Source: Ricinus communis (Eukaryota > Streptophyta > Magnoliopsida > Malpighiales > Euphorbiaceae). From it: a stretch of DNA of 64,000 nt. Under the pieces are notes generated by a model, which saw only the letters and a program-made list of their open reading frames with translations, searched no databases and was not told the DNA's origin. Within the stretch, counting starts at the first letter, position 1, and each line of letters opens with the position of its first letter. The stretch spans positions 29,747,277 through 29,811,276 of the forward strand of contig NC_063259.1 in NCBI RefSeq assembly GCF_019578655.1, written 5' to 3'. The translations under genes were made by a program, and so were the position numbers. Shown piece by piece: positions 12,906 to 25,210 of this stretch.

Positions 12906-13062
12906 CAATTGCCCCTTTTCTTTTCCCACTAACTGTAAAATAATGATAAAATCATGGGCCGTTTTTGAGAGCCCATTCAGTTCCAGCCCATCGCAACGGA
13001 TATTGTCTTATGGTTACCAATTTGCCCCTTCCAAATTTCGCGCGTTTCAGCAGGCTCTCCAA

Positions 13063-14868
13063 ATGAAGCTTAGGAGACCTATTTCGCGCCTCTTCACCAG
13101 CTCCTCAACGACCCGAAAATGCCAACAAATTATCAAGAGTGGATTCTCTATAAAGTCAATTAAAGAGCAACATGCCCATCTTATTAGAACCCATCATCAC
13201 AAAAACCCTAAGTCAATGTCAAACGTTATTAAATCCTACGCTTTATCTCGCTCTCATCTTAATAAAGCCAATTTTGCTTTCATTCAGATTGGGCAACCTA
13301 CACTATTAATCTTTAACTACTTGATTCGTGGTTTGTCTCAAAGTGAAAACCCAAACGAAGCTATTGTTATGTACAGTGATCTCATGTATAATCAGGGAAT
13401 ACTTGGTGATAATTTAACATTTATCTACTTGTTCAAGGCTTGTTCTCGTGTAAAGGATGTTTTACACGGTCAGGTGTTTCATGTTCAAGTTTTGAAACTT
13501 GGTTTTGGATCTTATCTATTTATAGAAAATTCTTTAATTAGAATGTATGGGTATTTTGGCGAATTGGGATATGCACAGAAAGTATTTGATAAAATGGATG
13601 ACAGGGACTTGGTTTCTTGGAATTCTTTGATTTGTGGTTATAGTCAATGTAACAGGTTTAAGGAGGTTTTGGATTTGTTTAACTTAATGCGGGAAGCAAA
13701 TGTGACGGCTGATTCGGTTACTATGGTTAAAGTTATATTAGCTTGCAGTTATTTGTGCGAGGATGGTGTTGTGGATTCAATGGTTAAGTACATTGAGGAT
13801 AAACATGTGGATATTGATGTTTATCTGGGCAACTCATTGATAGATATGTATGGACGGCGTGGATTGGTAGATTTAGCACGGAGAGTTTTTGATAGGATGC
13901 AAGAAAAAAACATCGTCTCTTGGAATGCAATGTTAACTGGGTATGCAACAGCAGGGGATCTAGTTGCAGCTAAGAAACTTTTTAATGAGATGCCTATTAG
14001 GAATGTTATTTCTTGGACTTGTATGATATCAGGCTGTGCTCAAGCTAATCAATGTTCTGATGCTCTGAAGCTTTTCCAAGAAATGATGGATGCTAATGTC
14101 AAACCAGATGAGATTACAGTATCTAGTGTGCTTTCTGCTTGTTCTCACTTGGGTTTGCTTGATACTGGACAGACTGTTCATGAATATATGTGTAGGCATG
14201 ATATAAAATCAGATGTTTACGTTGGGAATGCTTTAATAGATATGTACTGCAAATGTGGTGTCGTTGACAAAGCATTGGAGGTGTTTCATGATATGAAAAA
14301 GAAGGATAGTGTCTCTTGGACATCAATGATCTTGGGTCTTGCTGTTAATGGTTTTGTCGATAATGTATTTGAGTTATTCTCACAGATGTTGAGAGATGGC
14401 CTACAGCCAACTCATGGAAGCTTCATTGGGATATTACTAGCTTGCACTCATGCTGGATTGGTGGATAAAGGATTGGAATATTTTGAAAGTATGGAACATG
14501 TTTATGGACTAAGGCCAGAAATGAAACATTATGGGTGTGTCGTGGATCTTTTGAGCCGCTCTGGTGAGTTAGACAGGGCTTATGAGTTCATAAAACAAAT
14601 GCCAGTAGTTCCAGATGTTGTACTATGGAGGATATTGTTAAGCGCATGTAAACTTCACAGAAATCTGGTCCTAGCTGAGATTGCTACAAGCAAACTTCTT
14701 GAATTAGATCCCTCTAACAGCGGGAACTATGTTCTCTTGTCAAATACATATGCTGGTTCTGATAGATGGGATGATGCTTCAAGAATGAGAGATTTAATGG
14801 TGGTAGGAGATGTGCAAAAGCCTTCCAGTTGGAGTTCCATTGAGGTAATTGGTGCTACAAACAAATAA
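13063..14868 (+). CDS. PLS-class pentatricopeptide repeat protein, E subgroup
   Basis: Intronless, 601 residues from the ATG at 13063. The frame is open back to 12775, but those 96 extra codons overlap the upstream repeat and look non-coding, and the ATG at 13063 begins a basic, Ser/Arg-rich leader (MKLRRPISRLFTSSS) typical of organelle targeting. Repeats alternate P, L and S motifs (for example NSLIRMYGYFGELGYAQKVF, VSWNSLICGY, NALIDMYCKCGVVDKALEVF, VSWTSMILGLAVNG). The C-terminus carries an E-type domain (LDPSNSGNYVLLSNTYAGSD) and no DYW deaminase. PLS-class E proteins bind organelle RNA and usually specify C-to-U editing sites with a DYW partner; the target is unknown. Convergent with the dehydrogenase gene ending at 15223. 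Confidence 0.9.
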   Translation: MKLRRPISRLFTSSSTTRKCQQIIKSGFSIKSIKEQHAHLIRTHHHKNPKSMSNVIKSYALSRSHLNKANFAFIQIGQPTLLIFNYLIRGLSQSENPNEAIVMYSDLMYNQGILGDNLTFIYLFKACSRVKDVLHGQVFHVQVLKLGFGSYLFIENSLIRMYGYFGELGYAQKVFDKMDDRDLVSWNSLICGYSQCNRFKEVLDLFNLMREANVTADSVTMVKVILACSYLCEDGVVDSMVKYIEDKHVDIDVYLGNSLIDMYGRRGLVDLARRVFDRMQEKNIVSWNAMLTGYATAGDLVAAKKLFNEMPIRNVISWTCMISGCAQANQCSDALKLFQEMMDANVKPDEITVSSVLSACSHLGLLDTGQTVHEYMCRHDIKSDVYVGNALIDMYCKCGVVDKALEVFHDMKKKDSVSWTSMILGLAVNGFVDNVFELFSQMLRDGLQPTHGSFIGILLACTHAGLVDKGLEYFESMEHVYGLRPEMKHYGCVVDLLSRSGELDRAYEFIKQMPVVPDVVLWRILLSACKLHRNLVLAEIATSKLLELDPSNSGNYVLLSNTYAGSDRWDDASRMRDLMVVGDVQKPSSWSSIEVIGATNK

Positions 14869-15222
14869 TACTCGGGTCCATTCCTTGTAGAATCTCAAAA
14901 AGAGGATCAAGTGACTGCTTTAGCATAAACATCTTTTAGTGCATGCACGCAATGATGGTAAATTTAGACTAGCACTGAGCTGCGGCATGAGTAAACTGAT
15001 AAGACTGCTACCTTCATATTGCCTGTTATGGCCTCTTTATTTCATTATAATGAGGTTCTTAAACTCAAAAAGGTTCTTAAACACACAAAAGAGAGAAATT
15101 TACAAGGTGATGCATACTACTCTATACATACAGAGATGAGCTTCTTCCAAGGAATTATGGCTAATGAAGAATGCTTGGGATAAATCCAACGGCATCTTTT
15201 CAAAGGCATAACTCTTTAATGT

Positions 15223-17308
15223 TTACAGATTAAACATGACCTTAATGGCAGCACCACCACCCGCACTGATTTCAAAGGCTTCTTCTACCTCCTCTTGTGA
15301 GAAGCCAAACCTGTGTGTTATCAGTGGTTTAACATCAATCTTACCAGTCCTTAAGAATTCAATGCAGAGTGGCCATGTGTTCCTATAGCGAAATATCCCA
15401 ATAACATCAACCTCCCTACAACCAGCAGCAGTCATATCAATTCAAGTTTCTGGCACTTTTGGTAACCTAAAAGTAATCATTCAATTCCAGACTTTGTTGC
15501 CTACTAGAGAAATAGAGGTCGATAAAATTTCATCCCAGATCATCTTGGAATCCGTTTTCTCAGGGTATGCAAGGTACTGAAGTTCATGTCGGTGCAATTA
15601 AAACAATAAGATGAAAAACCTTTTCAGTATGATAATTTAATTACCTCGCCGCAGCTGGAGTAAGAGGGAGAGTCATCTCGCTCGAGGCTAATCCAATGAG
15701 ACAAACTTTGCCACCTGAACGTGTGGCATTCAGAGCTGTAGACATGGTTTTCTTATAGCCCACACAATCAAAGCTCACATTAATGCCTGAGCCCATAGCA
15801 TTTTGTATGGTCGTTACTTCTTGATCTACATCCTGCACAATCGATGGTATATTAAAAGAAAACGTTGCAAGATTAAGCAAAAAGTAAACAAATAACCATC
15901 TCCATACTTCAATCATGTAAAATAACTTTAATCTATGGAAATTTAAAAGAAAAAAACCACTGAGAAAACACTGTGACCTCGGTATTGGTTGAGACTTTAA
16001 TTATCTCATCTGCAGCGAGATTCTTTGCAATGGATAGACGGCCATCATCAACATCAACAATCACAACTCTAGGAGCACCAAATGCACGAGCAGCCAACAA
16101 AGTGATTAGGCCTATTGGCCCTGCTCCTATTATCAATATGTTTGTCTCAGGTCCAATTTTAGCACGGCGACAAGCATGGACACCAACACTGAGAGGTTCA
16201 CACATTGCTCCCTCCTCCATACTCACATTTTCTGGTAGTTTGAAGCACAGATTTGCAGGATGCACTACCTGGCATGAGGAACAAAGCAAAAATTTCTGGT
16301 CTTTAGCACTTACCTGATACGAACAAACGAACAAACATAATGCTATATATTGCACCAGTGCTAACCTTATTGGCAAGAGCACCATTAGTTGGGGGAGAAC
16401 CAAATAACTTCATTTCAGGACATAGATTATATCGACCATCTTTGCAGAGGTTGCACCGTCGGCAACTGATTCCAGGCTCCAAGGCTACACGGTCTCCTAC
16501 TGCTAAAGACTTCACTCCGGACCCAACTTCTTCTATGACCCCAGCACATTCATGTCCTATAACCATTGGCTTTTTGACGATGAAATTTGCACATCTCATT
16601 GTCTGGAAATACAGAAAGCAACATTATGCGAGGATGAATAAGTAATATAATTTGAGAACATTCTCAGAATCTAACTTGCACATATGCCCATCAATGAAGT
16701 CATTAAAAGAAGTTAAATCATTAAATAGCATTTCACCTTGAAGTGATGAACATCACTTCCACATATACCAAGCGCCTTTATCCGAACTTTAACATCATGA
16801 GGACCTATGAATATGATCACAGGTGGGAATATAAAAAGATAAATGTTATACTCAAAAGTGGTAATTAATCATCTTCAATACTCAATACACTCTTCAATTT
16901 ATTATGGGAACCAAATCAATTTAGATGAAAACCAATAAATGGTAGGATTCATTTGCCAAAACAGCTCACCAATTATCACATAGCAAAAACATTATCAGAA
17001 AAACATTTCAATTGGGTGTAGCTCGATTGGGCCGTGAGATTTAGATTTTGGATAAGTAAAAGATATATCATCAAAAGTTAAGGTTACTCTTCTGAGTTTG
17101 TTCATAGGGATAATAACCTGTGCAGCATAGACGACTTTGAAAGCGAAGAAGCAGTTATTACTTGTTGAAGATTGTATCTTTATATAGAAGCAAGTAACTT
17201 GAAGACAGACGTACCAAGAGGAGGAAGATGGTAAGGCTGAATTTTAAGGGTTTTGATCCCAAGGAGCCAAGCAGCTTTGTTGTCTTCTTCTTCTTCGTCT
17301 CCTGCCAT
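15223..17308 (-). CDS. Zinc-dependent L-idonate/sorbitol dehydrogenase, class II-like
   Basis: 356-residue medium-chain dehydrogenase in six exons: 17308-17215, 16804-16737, 16602-16366, 16268-15978, 15832-15645 and 15415-15223, all GT-AG and frame-consistent. Catalytic zinc ligands: C46 (GICGSD), H71 and E72 (GHE). Structural zinc cysteines: 101, 104, 107 and 115 (CRRCNLCKDGRYNLC). The NAD-binding loop is GAGPIGL, and VDVDD provides the acidic residue that favours NAD. The HHFK and TMRCANFIVKKP strings are those I associate with class II enzymes; in grape this class oxidises L-idonate in tartrate synthesis, while class I oxidises sorbitol. Substrate here is therefore inferred. The six-exon structure equals that of the divergent neighbour starting at 18195. 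The N-terminus is shortened to an acidic run (MAGDEEEEDN) compared with MGKGG-type relatives. Confidence 0.93.
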
Positions 17309-18194
17309 AGTATTACCATACCATAATCTTAAGGTTTGATCATAGTATTTACTGCTGCCAGGTTAGACTTTTTTACATATTAACACTGAAAACAACTGAT
17401 CCTTATCAAAAGTTCCAACATTTCCTTTTCTGGTTTATATTAAAACCGTACCTGACCCGCCATCATGCTCCATTAGTTTGATTCTTTTTTCCTTCTCGAA
17501 TCAATGACTCAGCAAGCTTCAGCCTTCAGATTAATGTAACAAATTTCTTAACGATTGTGTAATACAAGAGCGTTTTAGATAATCTGTTGCTAGCGAATTG
17601 AAAATATTGTGATCTGTGAAACCCATATGTCAGAATCGCATTGGCTTGCAAGTATAACTCCAATTAGAAGTGTTTTTAGAAGTTTAACTATGCTGCTGAC
17701 GTTGGAATTGAGGTAATTTTTGGAATTCCGGTAGAAAGGGGATGCTTTGTTCGAATCTTTCATCTTTAATTGAGTGCAGTAATCATAGGCCAAAGCCGAT
17801 AGTGATAGAATGGACATGGACGCCAAATTGGATTTGGGCACCAGTGGGGGGTCTTGTATTATATGGCAAACGCATTGGATTAAGGTATCTATACGGGTGC
17901 TCTTGTATCATATAATATAACGGACACATTATCGATAAATAAAGAATCATCCACAGTGTTTTTAGAAAAAAAAAAAGAAAAAAAGAATTGTCCAGTATTT
18001 AGAGAGATGAAGACTTTAGAACTTACCCATTGTCTATGACCTGTCTTGTCATATCCTATTCCTGATCCTCCTTTAAACAAAAAAAAAAAAAAAAGAAGAC
18101 CCTTATTCCTTTCTCACCATATCTTTCACTACTCGGTTGCTATTGGGAGCTGACAATCTCTATCCCTGTGTTTGTGTGCAAAGAGATTAGCAAA
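17309..18194. promoter_or_regulatory. Shared intergenic region between divergent dehydrogenase genes
   Basis: 886 bp separate the two start codons. The interval must contain both core promoters and both 5' leaders. It is AT-rich with poly-A/T runs near 17969 and 18078. I cannot pick out a conserved cis-element by eye. Confidence 0.55.
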
Positions 18195-18320
18195 ATGGGT
18201 AAAGGAGGGATGTCTCATGGTGAAAACAAGGATGTGCAAGAAGAGAACTTGGCTGCTTGGCTTCTTGGTGTCAACACCCTAAAAATTCAGCCTTTCAAGC
18301 TCCCTTCTCTTGGTGCCTCC

Positions 18321-18357
<37 letters not shown>

Positions 18358-20550
18358 TTATTTTGTTGTATCAATCTTTTGCAACTTTTCATAATACTCT
18401 CTGCATAAATCATATTTACCTTTGATCTTGTGGAAATTGTTAGTTAATTGTATTTGTTTGTGATAATCTATATCTGTATTTCTTTTTGCGAAAAAAAAAA
18501 ACTTTTGCTTAATTGATTGATGGAGGGCTCAGCATAAGTATACTGTTTTCGGTTTTTGAAGGACCTAATGATGTTAGAGTAAGGATGAAAGCTGTTGGTA
18601 TCTGTGGAAGTGATGTACACTATTTAAAGGTGGGTCTTTCCTCTTTAACATCTTGCCAATTCGTTTCAATTTCACTGACTGATGATCTTTTCTTTTTTCT
18701 TTTCCATTTTACCACTTACCATTTTACTTGGCTTTTCTTCTTTTTTCTGTTTTCTTCTTTTATTTCTGAAAGTATTTCAAAATGAAACAAAGTTCAATAT
18801 TTTATTTCTGAAAGTATTTCAAAATGAAACAAAGTTCAATCTTTTGAGGCTTCATCATGTATATGACCTCGTAAAGCTCAAAACCGCATCCAAACGATAA
18901 AACTGAAACACTGGAAATAAGGGGGAATGCATTTCATACAGGAATAAAATAAGTAACCAATGAGTCAAGTGTTTCTTCATCTTATCTTTTTTTTCGAAAA
19001 GAAAAAATTTTGATGATTCAAAACTATATTTGGTTGTCTATTTACAGACCTTGAGATGTGCACATTTTGTGGTGGAGGAGCCTATGGTCATTGGCCATGA
19101 GTGTGCTGGGATCATTGAGGGGGTTGGCAGCGAAGTTAAGAATCTTGTGCCTGGAGACCGTGTAGCATTGGAGCCTGGCATCAGCTGCTGGCGGTGCGAC
19201 CTCTGCAAAGAAGGTCGATACAATCTATGCCCTGAAATGAAGTTTTTTGCGACTCCACCAGTACATGGTTCTCTGGCCAATCAGGTTAACAAATATATAT
19301 TCAAAGTTTGCAGGATTCTACTTCTAACATGGCATCATACTATTAAAAATGGGATAGTGATATGAGGAGAAAATTTATTTTCCTTGTTAATTAGAGCCAA
19401 TGCTGCGGATTCATTCTTTCTTATTAGCAGGTGGTGCATCCTGCAGACCTATGTTTTAGATTGCCAGAAAATGTTAGCTTGGAGGAAGGAGCAATGTGCG
19501 AACCTCTGAGTGTTGGTGTTCATGCATGCCGGCGAGCTAATATTGGTCCAGAAACAAATGTGTTAGTGATGGGAGCTGGACCCATAGGGCTTGTTACAAT
19601 GTTAGCTGCTCGTGCCTTTGGAGCTCCCAGAATTGTAATTGTGGATGTGGACGACTATCGTTTATCTGTTGCCAAGGATCTTGGTGCTGATGCGATTGTT
19701 AAAGTTTCTACTAGCATTCAGGTTTCCTCTATATGAACTTAAGACAGTCTTCCTTGTGCCAAGATCACCATTTTCATGCACTTTCCTTTTAGCTTCTCAA
19801 AGCTGTTCTCTTTAAAGTTGGGTTGGATTTAAAACCTTTCTAGTTGGTTGTAAAAACCAATAGCAGAGTTTGATTTGTCAGTTTTACAGTTAAGAAAGCA
19901 GCTTTAAAAATATTTAAATCTACCTTATGGATTACTGATTTGAATTTTGCTGAATCTAAATCATCTTCTAGGACTAGTTTTGGTATGAGGCTGACCTAAA
20001 CTGGCTGAAATTGAATTATAAATAAATATATTCATCCTACTGGCAATTGCTTTTGATCTTATGATCAGAATTTTACAGGATGTGGCAGATGAAGTGGTGC
20101 TGATACATAAAGCTATGGGGACTGGAGTGGATGTCACCCTTGATTGTGCAGGATTTAACAAAACCATGTCGAGTGCCCTCAGTGCCACGAGGTCAGGTGG
20201 CAAGGTTTGCCTTGTGGGAATGGGCCATAATGAGATGACCGTTCCTCTTACACCAGCTGCAGCAAGGTACTTGAATTTAGGTTGTTCTGAATGTTAAAGT
20301 ATCTAGGACTCTGTAGTTTCACTTATGAATTTAATTTAATTGGAGTGTTTCTTCTAGGGAGGTTGACGTCATTGGTGTATTCCGGTATAAGAACACATGG
20401 CCACTATGCCTTGAATTTTTGAGGAGTGGTAAGATTGATGTGAAACCTCTAATAACCCATAGGTTTGGGTTCTCACAAAAGGAGGTTGAAGCAGCGTTTG
20501 AAACAAGTGCTCGCGGTGGGGATGCCATTAAGGTCATGTTTAATCTGTAA
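18195..20550 (+). CDS. SDH: NAD-dependent sorbitol dehydrogenase, class I-like
   Basis: 364 residues in six exons: 18195-18312, 18562-18629, 19048-19284, 19431-19721, 20079-20266 and 20358-20550. Exons 2 to 6 have exactly the same lengths (68, 237, 291, 188, 193 bp) as in the minus-strand partner. Catalytic zinc residues are C54 and the GHE pair at 79-80; structural cysteines form [15 protein letters not shown]. The nucleotide loop is GAGPIGL. The N-terminus [10 protein letters not shown] and the HYLK string match ordinary plant sorbitol dehydrogenases, which oxidise sorbitol and other polyols to ketoses in the cytosol. The start at 18195 matches family N-termini. A (CT)n microsatellite begins about 10 bp after the exon 1 donor, and intron 2 holds a 42-bp tandem duplication. 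Confidence 0.94.
18323..18354. repeat. (CT)n microsatellite next to the SDH exon 1 donor
   Basis: Uninterrupted CT dinucleotides, about 16 units, starting roughly 10 bp inside intron 1 of the class I dehydrogenase gene. Likely polymorphic in length. Confidence 0.95.
18759..18840. repeat. 42-bp tandem duplication in SDH intron 2
   Basis: The string TTTATTTCTGAAAGTATTTC and the following 20 bases occur twice head to tail with a 42-bp period and almost no differences. This indicates a recent local duplication inside the intron. Confidence 0.92.
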
Positions 20551-21537
20551 AACCCAGTCCCAGTCCCAATCTTGGAGAGATTCAAGTAACACAATAGCCA
20601 TATACATTAATGCTATGAGTTTCATAAAGTTTGGCTTTGGATGTCAGTATTCTGAGTTCCTACTTCCATAATATCTGTATGATACTTATACTGAGTTGCT
20701 TCACATCACATTCTGCCAATTTCTTCAGCAACAGATTTGGTCTTAAGTCTAATTTCTTCCCCTTTTAACCTATAATTACACAAATACAGCAAGAACTGAA
20801 CCAAAACTGTTATTTTCTTTTTCGAATTTATAAATTCAGCTATCAGCATCTGGCTGTTTCTGATGATTAATTTTTAGACTATTTACTGGGTTTTCTTTTC
20901 CTTTACAAAAACACAAGGATAAGAAAATAACCAATTGCTCCTGAACGTTCAAAGCTCCATCATCTTGGAATAGATGTATTTACTTCTCCGATGAAAAATA
21001 CACCAAAGCTACACGGATGTACTATACATAACTAGAGATAATGAGCTTAAGGTCTGAAACCATTTTTGCCAAATAAGATGCACAGTATGCTAATCAAGAG
21101 AAGCAATAAAATATTCTTTTTTATTGAACTGCTAATGCATCATTACATGGCCGAATTGGCAAGGGGCAATAACATTAACCCCCCCATATTCCTAGTCCCC
21201 AAGGGACATCAATACTCCACACGCTTGGAAACAAATGCATATTGGGTTTGACACAGTGAATATATATTGATCGAGTGCACCGATATCTATGAATAAAGTT
21301 AAGTAAGACCAGACAAATGTCTCAACTGTTACGAACTTCGGAACGAGCCAAGCAACTCTTCTCTCTACAATAAATCACTAATCACTATGGCACAATCTAA
21401 CTCTCGGAACCCAAAACTAGAATTCTCTGCTCCTACTCCTTCCTCAGACTTCCATTACAAGACACCCTAAGGAAGAATAATTTCAAATAATGAAAGCTCA
21501 GAAAGTACACGTAGACACATGTCTATTGAATTGGTCA
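20551..21537. other. Convergent intergenic region (SDH and ZFWD 3' ends)
   Basis: About 990 bp between two stop codons on opposite strands, holding both 3' UTRs. No other gene is visible. Confidence 0.55.
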
Positions 21538-24500
21538 TCAGGCGATGGCAGTTGGTTCCGCCACCCATTTCCACACTCTTACTTGACCAGTTCCATCACC
21601 AGTAAAAAACAACCCACCAGGACCAGTCTGAATGGCACGAATCTCCTGTTTAGCAAAAATTTTTCCCCTCTCCGAAAACCTAATAAATAAAATTTAAAAA
21701 AAGAGAATACTAAGTGGCAGACGAGATTAGACAGAGCTTAAATTTTTTAAAAAGAAAAAGAATTCATAACTACAATAACAGAATACTGACTGAATTGCTA
21801 AACTTACGAAGGTAAATCTAATAGGCGGACTGAATTATCATTGCAAGAGCACAGCAAGACTGGCTTGCCTTCTAAATCATGCATCCCACAGAGAGTAAGC
21901 AAGCCCTGCATCAGGCAAGTCATAAGTAACCCGAAAACATCGCGTGCCATCTAGTCCATCCAATTACAAGCTTACAACATTAATAATTCATCTTGGCTAG
22001 CATGTCAGAAACACATAACTTGAGCACATTCACCAGTCATAAAGTGAGGACTAGTTTAACAAGTTTATAGGCAAATTCAATGTCACATAAAAGTGTAAAC
22101 AACCAAAGCATGAGTAGAGTCCCAAGCAGCAATATGAAAATTGAAAACACATCTGAATCCCTATAGAGAGTTATTATATCTAGCAAACTATGGAACCAAT
22201 GAGAATCAAATAATAAGACATTTGCATCAATCACTTAGGAACAAGTTAGAAACTTATAAAACCTAGAGAGAAAATTGAGTAACTGTAAGAGCTGTTATAT
22301 TATCCAAAATTCAAACTTCACTTTAGTCCCATAATGTACTTCATGTCAAAGACCTCCTTACTTTTTTCTTCTAGTGACTGGAAAGCAAGTTGGTCAGTTG
22401 AGTTAACACTGACTGAAATAGAATATGCATCTACATACATGAAATTTAGACATCCAAGACATTAAAAGTCCAGGAAATTATACTTAAGATGGCATCATAT
22501 TAGTTCCTGAGAACAAATTATTACTACATTAAGGACCAAGCTCTCAGCATTAGTTCCAGATCAAATTATTCAATTGACATGACAAATAAAAATTCTATAC
22601 GCACAACAAATAACATAAAATTGAATAACCTACATGCTCTTCATTATGAGTGTATGTTACGTCCAAGTTCCCACTTTCTGTAGCCGCCCATACCTGAAGA
22701 AACAGACAAACTACAAGCTAAATTATATTATACCAACACCAAAAGAAGAAGGAAAAAAATTGCACATTTGACCCCTTGTCCTTGTATTGTTTTTGGCATT
22801 AAACCCCGGTATTTTTATCTGTCGACATCCTTTTTACTATATATTTGTTGTCATTGAATCCAAAAAGGAACAGCATGATGTCAACTAAAGATGATACAAA
22901 CCTTTATCTTTTGGTCCAACGAACATGACAAAAGAAACTGGTCCCAACAAAGAACAGACATGACAACTGAAGTATGATCAGTTAGTGTTTGCACACACTG
23001 CAAGGTTTCAAGATTCCAAACCTAGCAAGCAGGACAAGGAGAGGTAAATAGTAGAGAAGGAAAAAAAAACAGATAAGACTTTAGAGGAAATATTAGATCT
23101 AATTTATGACGACTATAATAGATATTAAATATCTTATAATAAACTAGACATTTAAACAGGATAATGTGATGTCAAGCTACCATCTTACCCTTATAGAATG
23201 GTCCATAGAACCAGAATAGAGTCTATTAGCTCCAACAACTAGTGAAACAACTGCAACAGTATGTCCTGGAAGTGACGCAGCTGGTTCAAAATTAAAGGTA
23301 GCTGCATTATATTTCCATACCAATATTGCCCCATCCTGCATAATGGAGATGCTACAGGTGAGAATAACATTTTAGTTCCACTAGCACAAGATATAGATGG
23401 GTTAGTGCATGCCTTTTCCCACTGGGATTTCAATATGAACTCTGGCCTCAACAAGATCATCCAGGTTGAGCATACGTAATACAACAGCAATATTTATACA
23501 TAGAGCAACCCGCACAAAATAATTTCACATTCGAGTCCATTTTTACACAAACATATTACCTGTGTACCAGCAAAGAGCAAGTCATTTCCCACAACCAAGG
23601 CATAAACTTGTCCAACAGGTCCAGTGAGACTTAGATCAGTGTTAGTTTGTGTATTCCATGCCTGCAAAATTATCATGTATATCCAATTCAATGACGCATA
23701 ATCATTGGACAAGCAACTGAAATACTGTATCATCTAATATGGGATAAAAAGATAAACAATCAAAATCTTTAAATAGCCAAGAACGACGATAGAACATATA
23801 ATCACGATACAAGTAAAGGTATTCTTCCTGCAACCAACCTTGACAACATTTGGTATACCAACAAAAATCCATGGACCTTCACTAATCATGCAACCAACTT
23901 CACCTCCAAGCTGAATCACGGCCATACACTGCAAGCAAAAAAAAAATTCAATTATCACATGATGTTACTCATTAGACAATAGGTTATGCATGCAGAAGAA
24001 TAAGAAGAGGGAGAGGCGAGCCAGACACAAAGAAGTACCTGTATGTTCCAATCCAAATAATAAAATGCTAAAGCAAAGCCAAATTAGCAACAGGAAAGCA
24101 CAGTTCCATTAAGTTAAAAACTAAAACACTTTAATTTTGTACATTTGTACAAGAAATTTTCAAGCTCCTGACCAAATCCATAAATAAAATACCTCCAATA
24201 GAAGACCATCAACTCAAAACAGCATTAAAATACCCGCACACTTGATTTTAAGTCCACAAACGAGTCCTTCCATGATGTGCCAGGAAAATTGATAACATAC
24301 ATTTGAGTATGTAAATTTATTGTTTTGGAGGGGGATCATTATGGTACCTGAGTTCAACTGCATTGAATTCTTGTAAAATCATGTCACGTTGGACAATGAT
24401 TCCATTTGTTTCAAAACGAATTGAACTCTAGCAACTAGGAGGTTTCCAAGCATGAGATTTGACTAAATAGAATTGATCTTTGCATTTTTAGACTTTTCAA

Positions 24501-25210
24501 ACAAGGTGTTCGTAGAATTAAACAAAATTTAAACAATCGAAGTAAAAGAAAGCAACCTGGCCAGATTGGCAATCCCAGACCCTGACAGTCTCATCCTTAC
24601 TTCCCGTGTAAAGCTTATCAGACCCAGATGGCAAAGCAATTCCAGTAACAACCTGTTTATAATGCAATCTTGATTAACAATGAAACAAAACCTTTTAGAA
24701 AAAGCACAAATCTTTATCTAAAATTACCTTCTGATGACCATCAAGTTGAGTCAACAAAGAAAAACTCTCACCCAAATTCCAAGAATGCAAGAACCTGCAC
24801 TTATCACCATAACTACATTTACCTTGAACCCAAAAATTACAAACTTTCTCGGTTTTTCTCAAAACCTTGTTACTATTATTCCCTACTCTTCCCCAAGACG
24901 ACGCGTTATTAAAATTTCCACTTCTCCGGGACCCAGAAGGCCCTGAAAATCCGGAATCATTAGAAAACCCACGCTTCGATGGTGCATTATTATTACTACT
25001 GCTATGCCCATTAGACCCATGCGGCGGCGGCGGCGGCGGCAATTCTCTGTGAAGATAAGGGCAAGGAAAACGATTGCATCGACCCGCCCGCCAATGGTGA
25101 CAAACCTTTTGTTGCCTTGGGTCGTTTGTTGATGATGATAACTGAGCGCCACCGAGTCGGTTAAAGACGCGATTACTGTTAGTGTTGCCTCCTTGAGCAT
25201 CTAAATCCAT
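21538..25210 (-). CDS. CCCH zinc-finger plus WD40 repeat protein (ZFWD type)
   Basis: 445 residues in nine exons: 25210-24728, 24652-24557, 23928-23839, 23661-23560, 23335-23189, 23021-22902, 22693-22634, 21905-21808 and 21679-21538. Two C3H1 fingers are present: C37-C45-C50-H54 (CHHWRAGRCNRFPCPYLH) and C124-C132-C138-H142 (CNFWVQGKCSYGDKCRFLH). They are separated by a Pro6 run and an Asn/Ser/Gly-rich linker. The rest is a WD40 propeller with blades such as KLYTGSKDETVRVWDCQSG, RLYSGSMDHSIRVWN and FLLSCSLDQKIKVW. Length and order match the plant ZFWD1/2 family (about 440 residues). These proteins are presumed RNA-binding and interaction scaffolds; a molecular role is not established. The proline run is encoded by a GGC repeat (25021-25041 on the plus strand). 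Confidence 0.93.

Noticed and set aside
12775..13062. N-terminal extension of the PPR ORF
   Set aside because: It overlaps a repeat unit and lacks PPR motifs; the start at 13063 gives a targeting-like leader.
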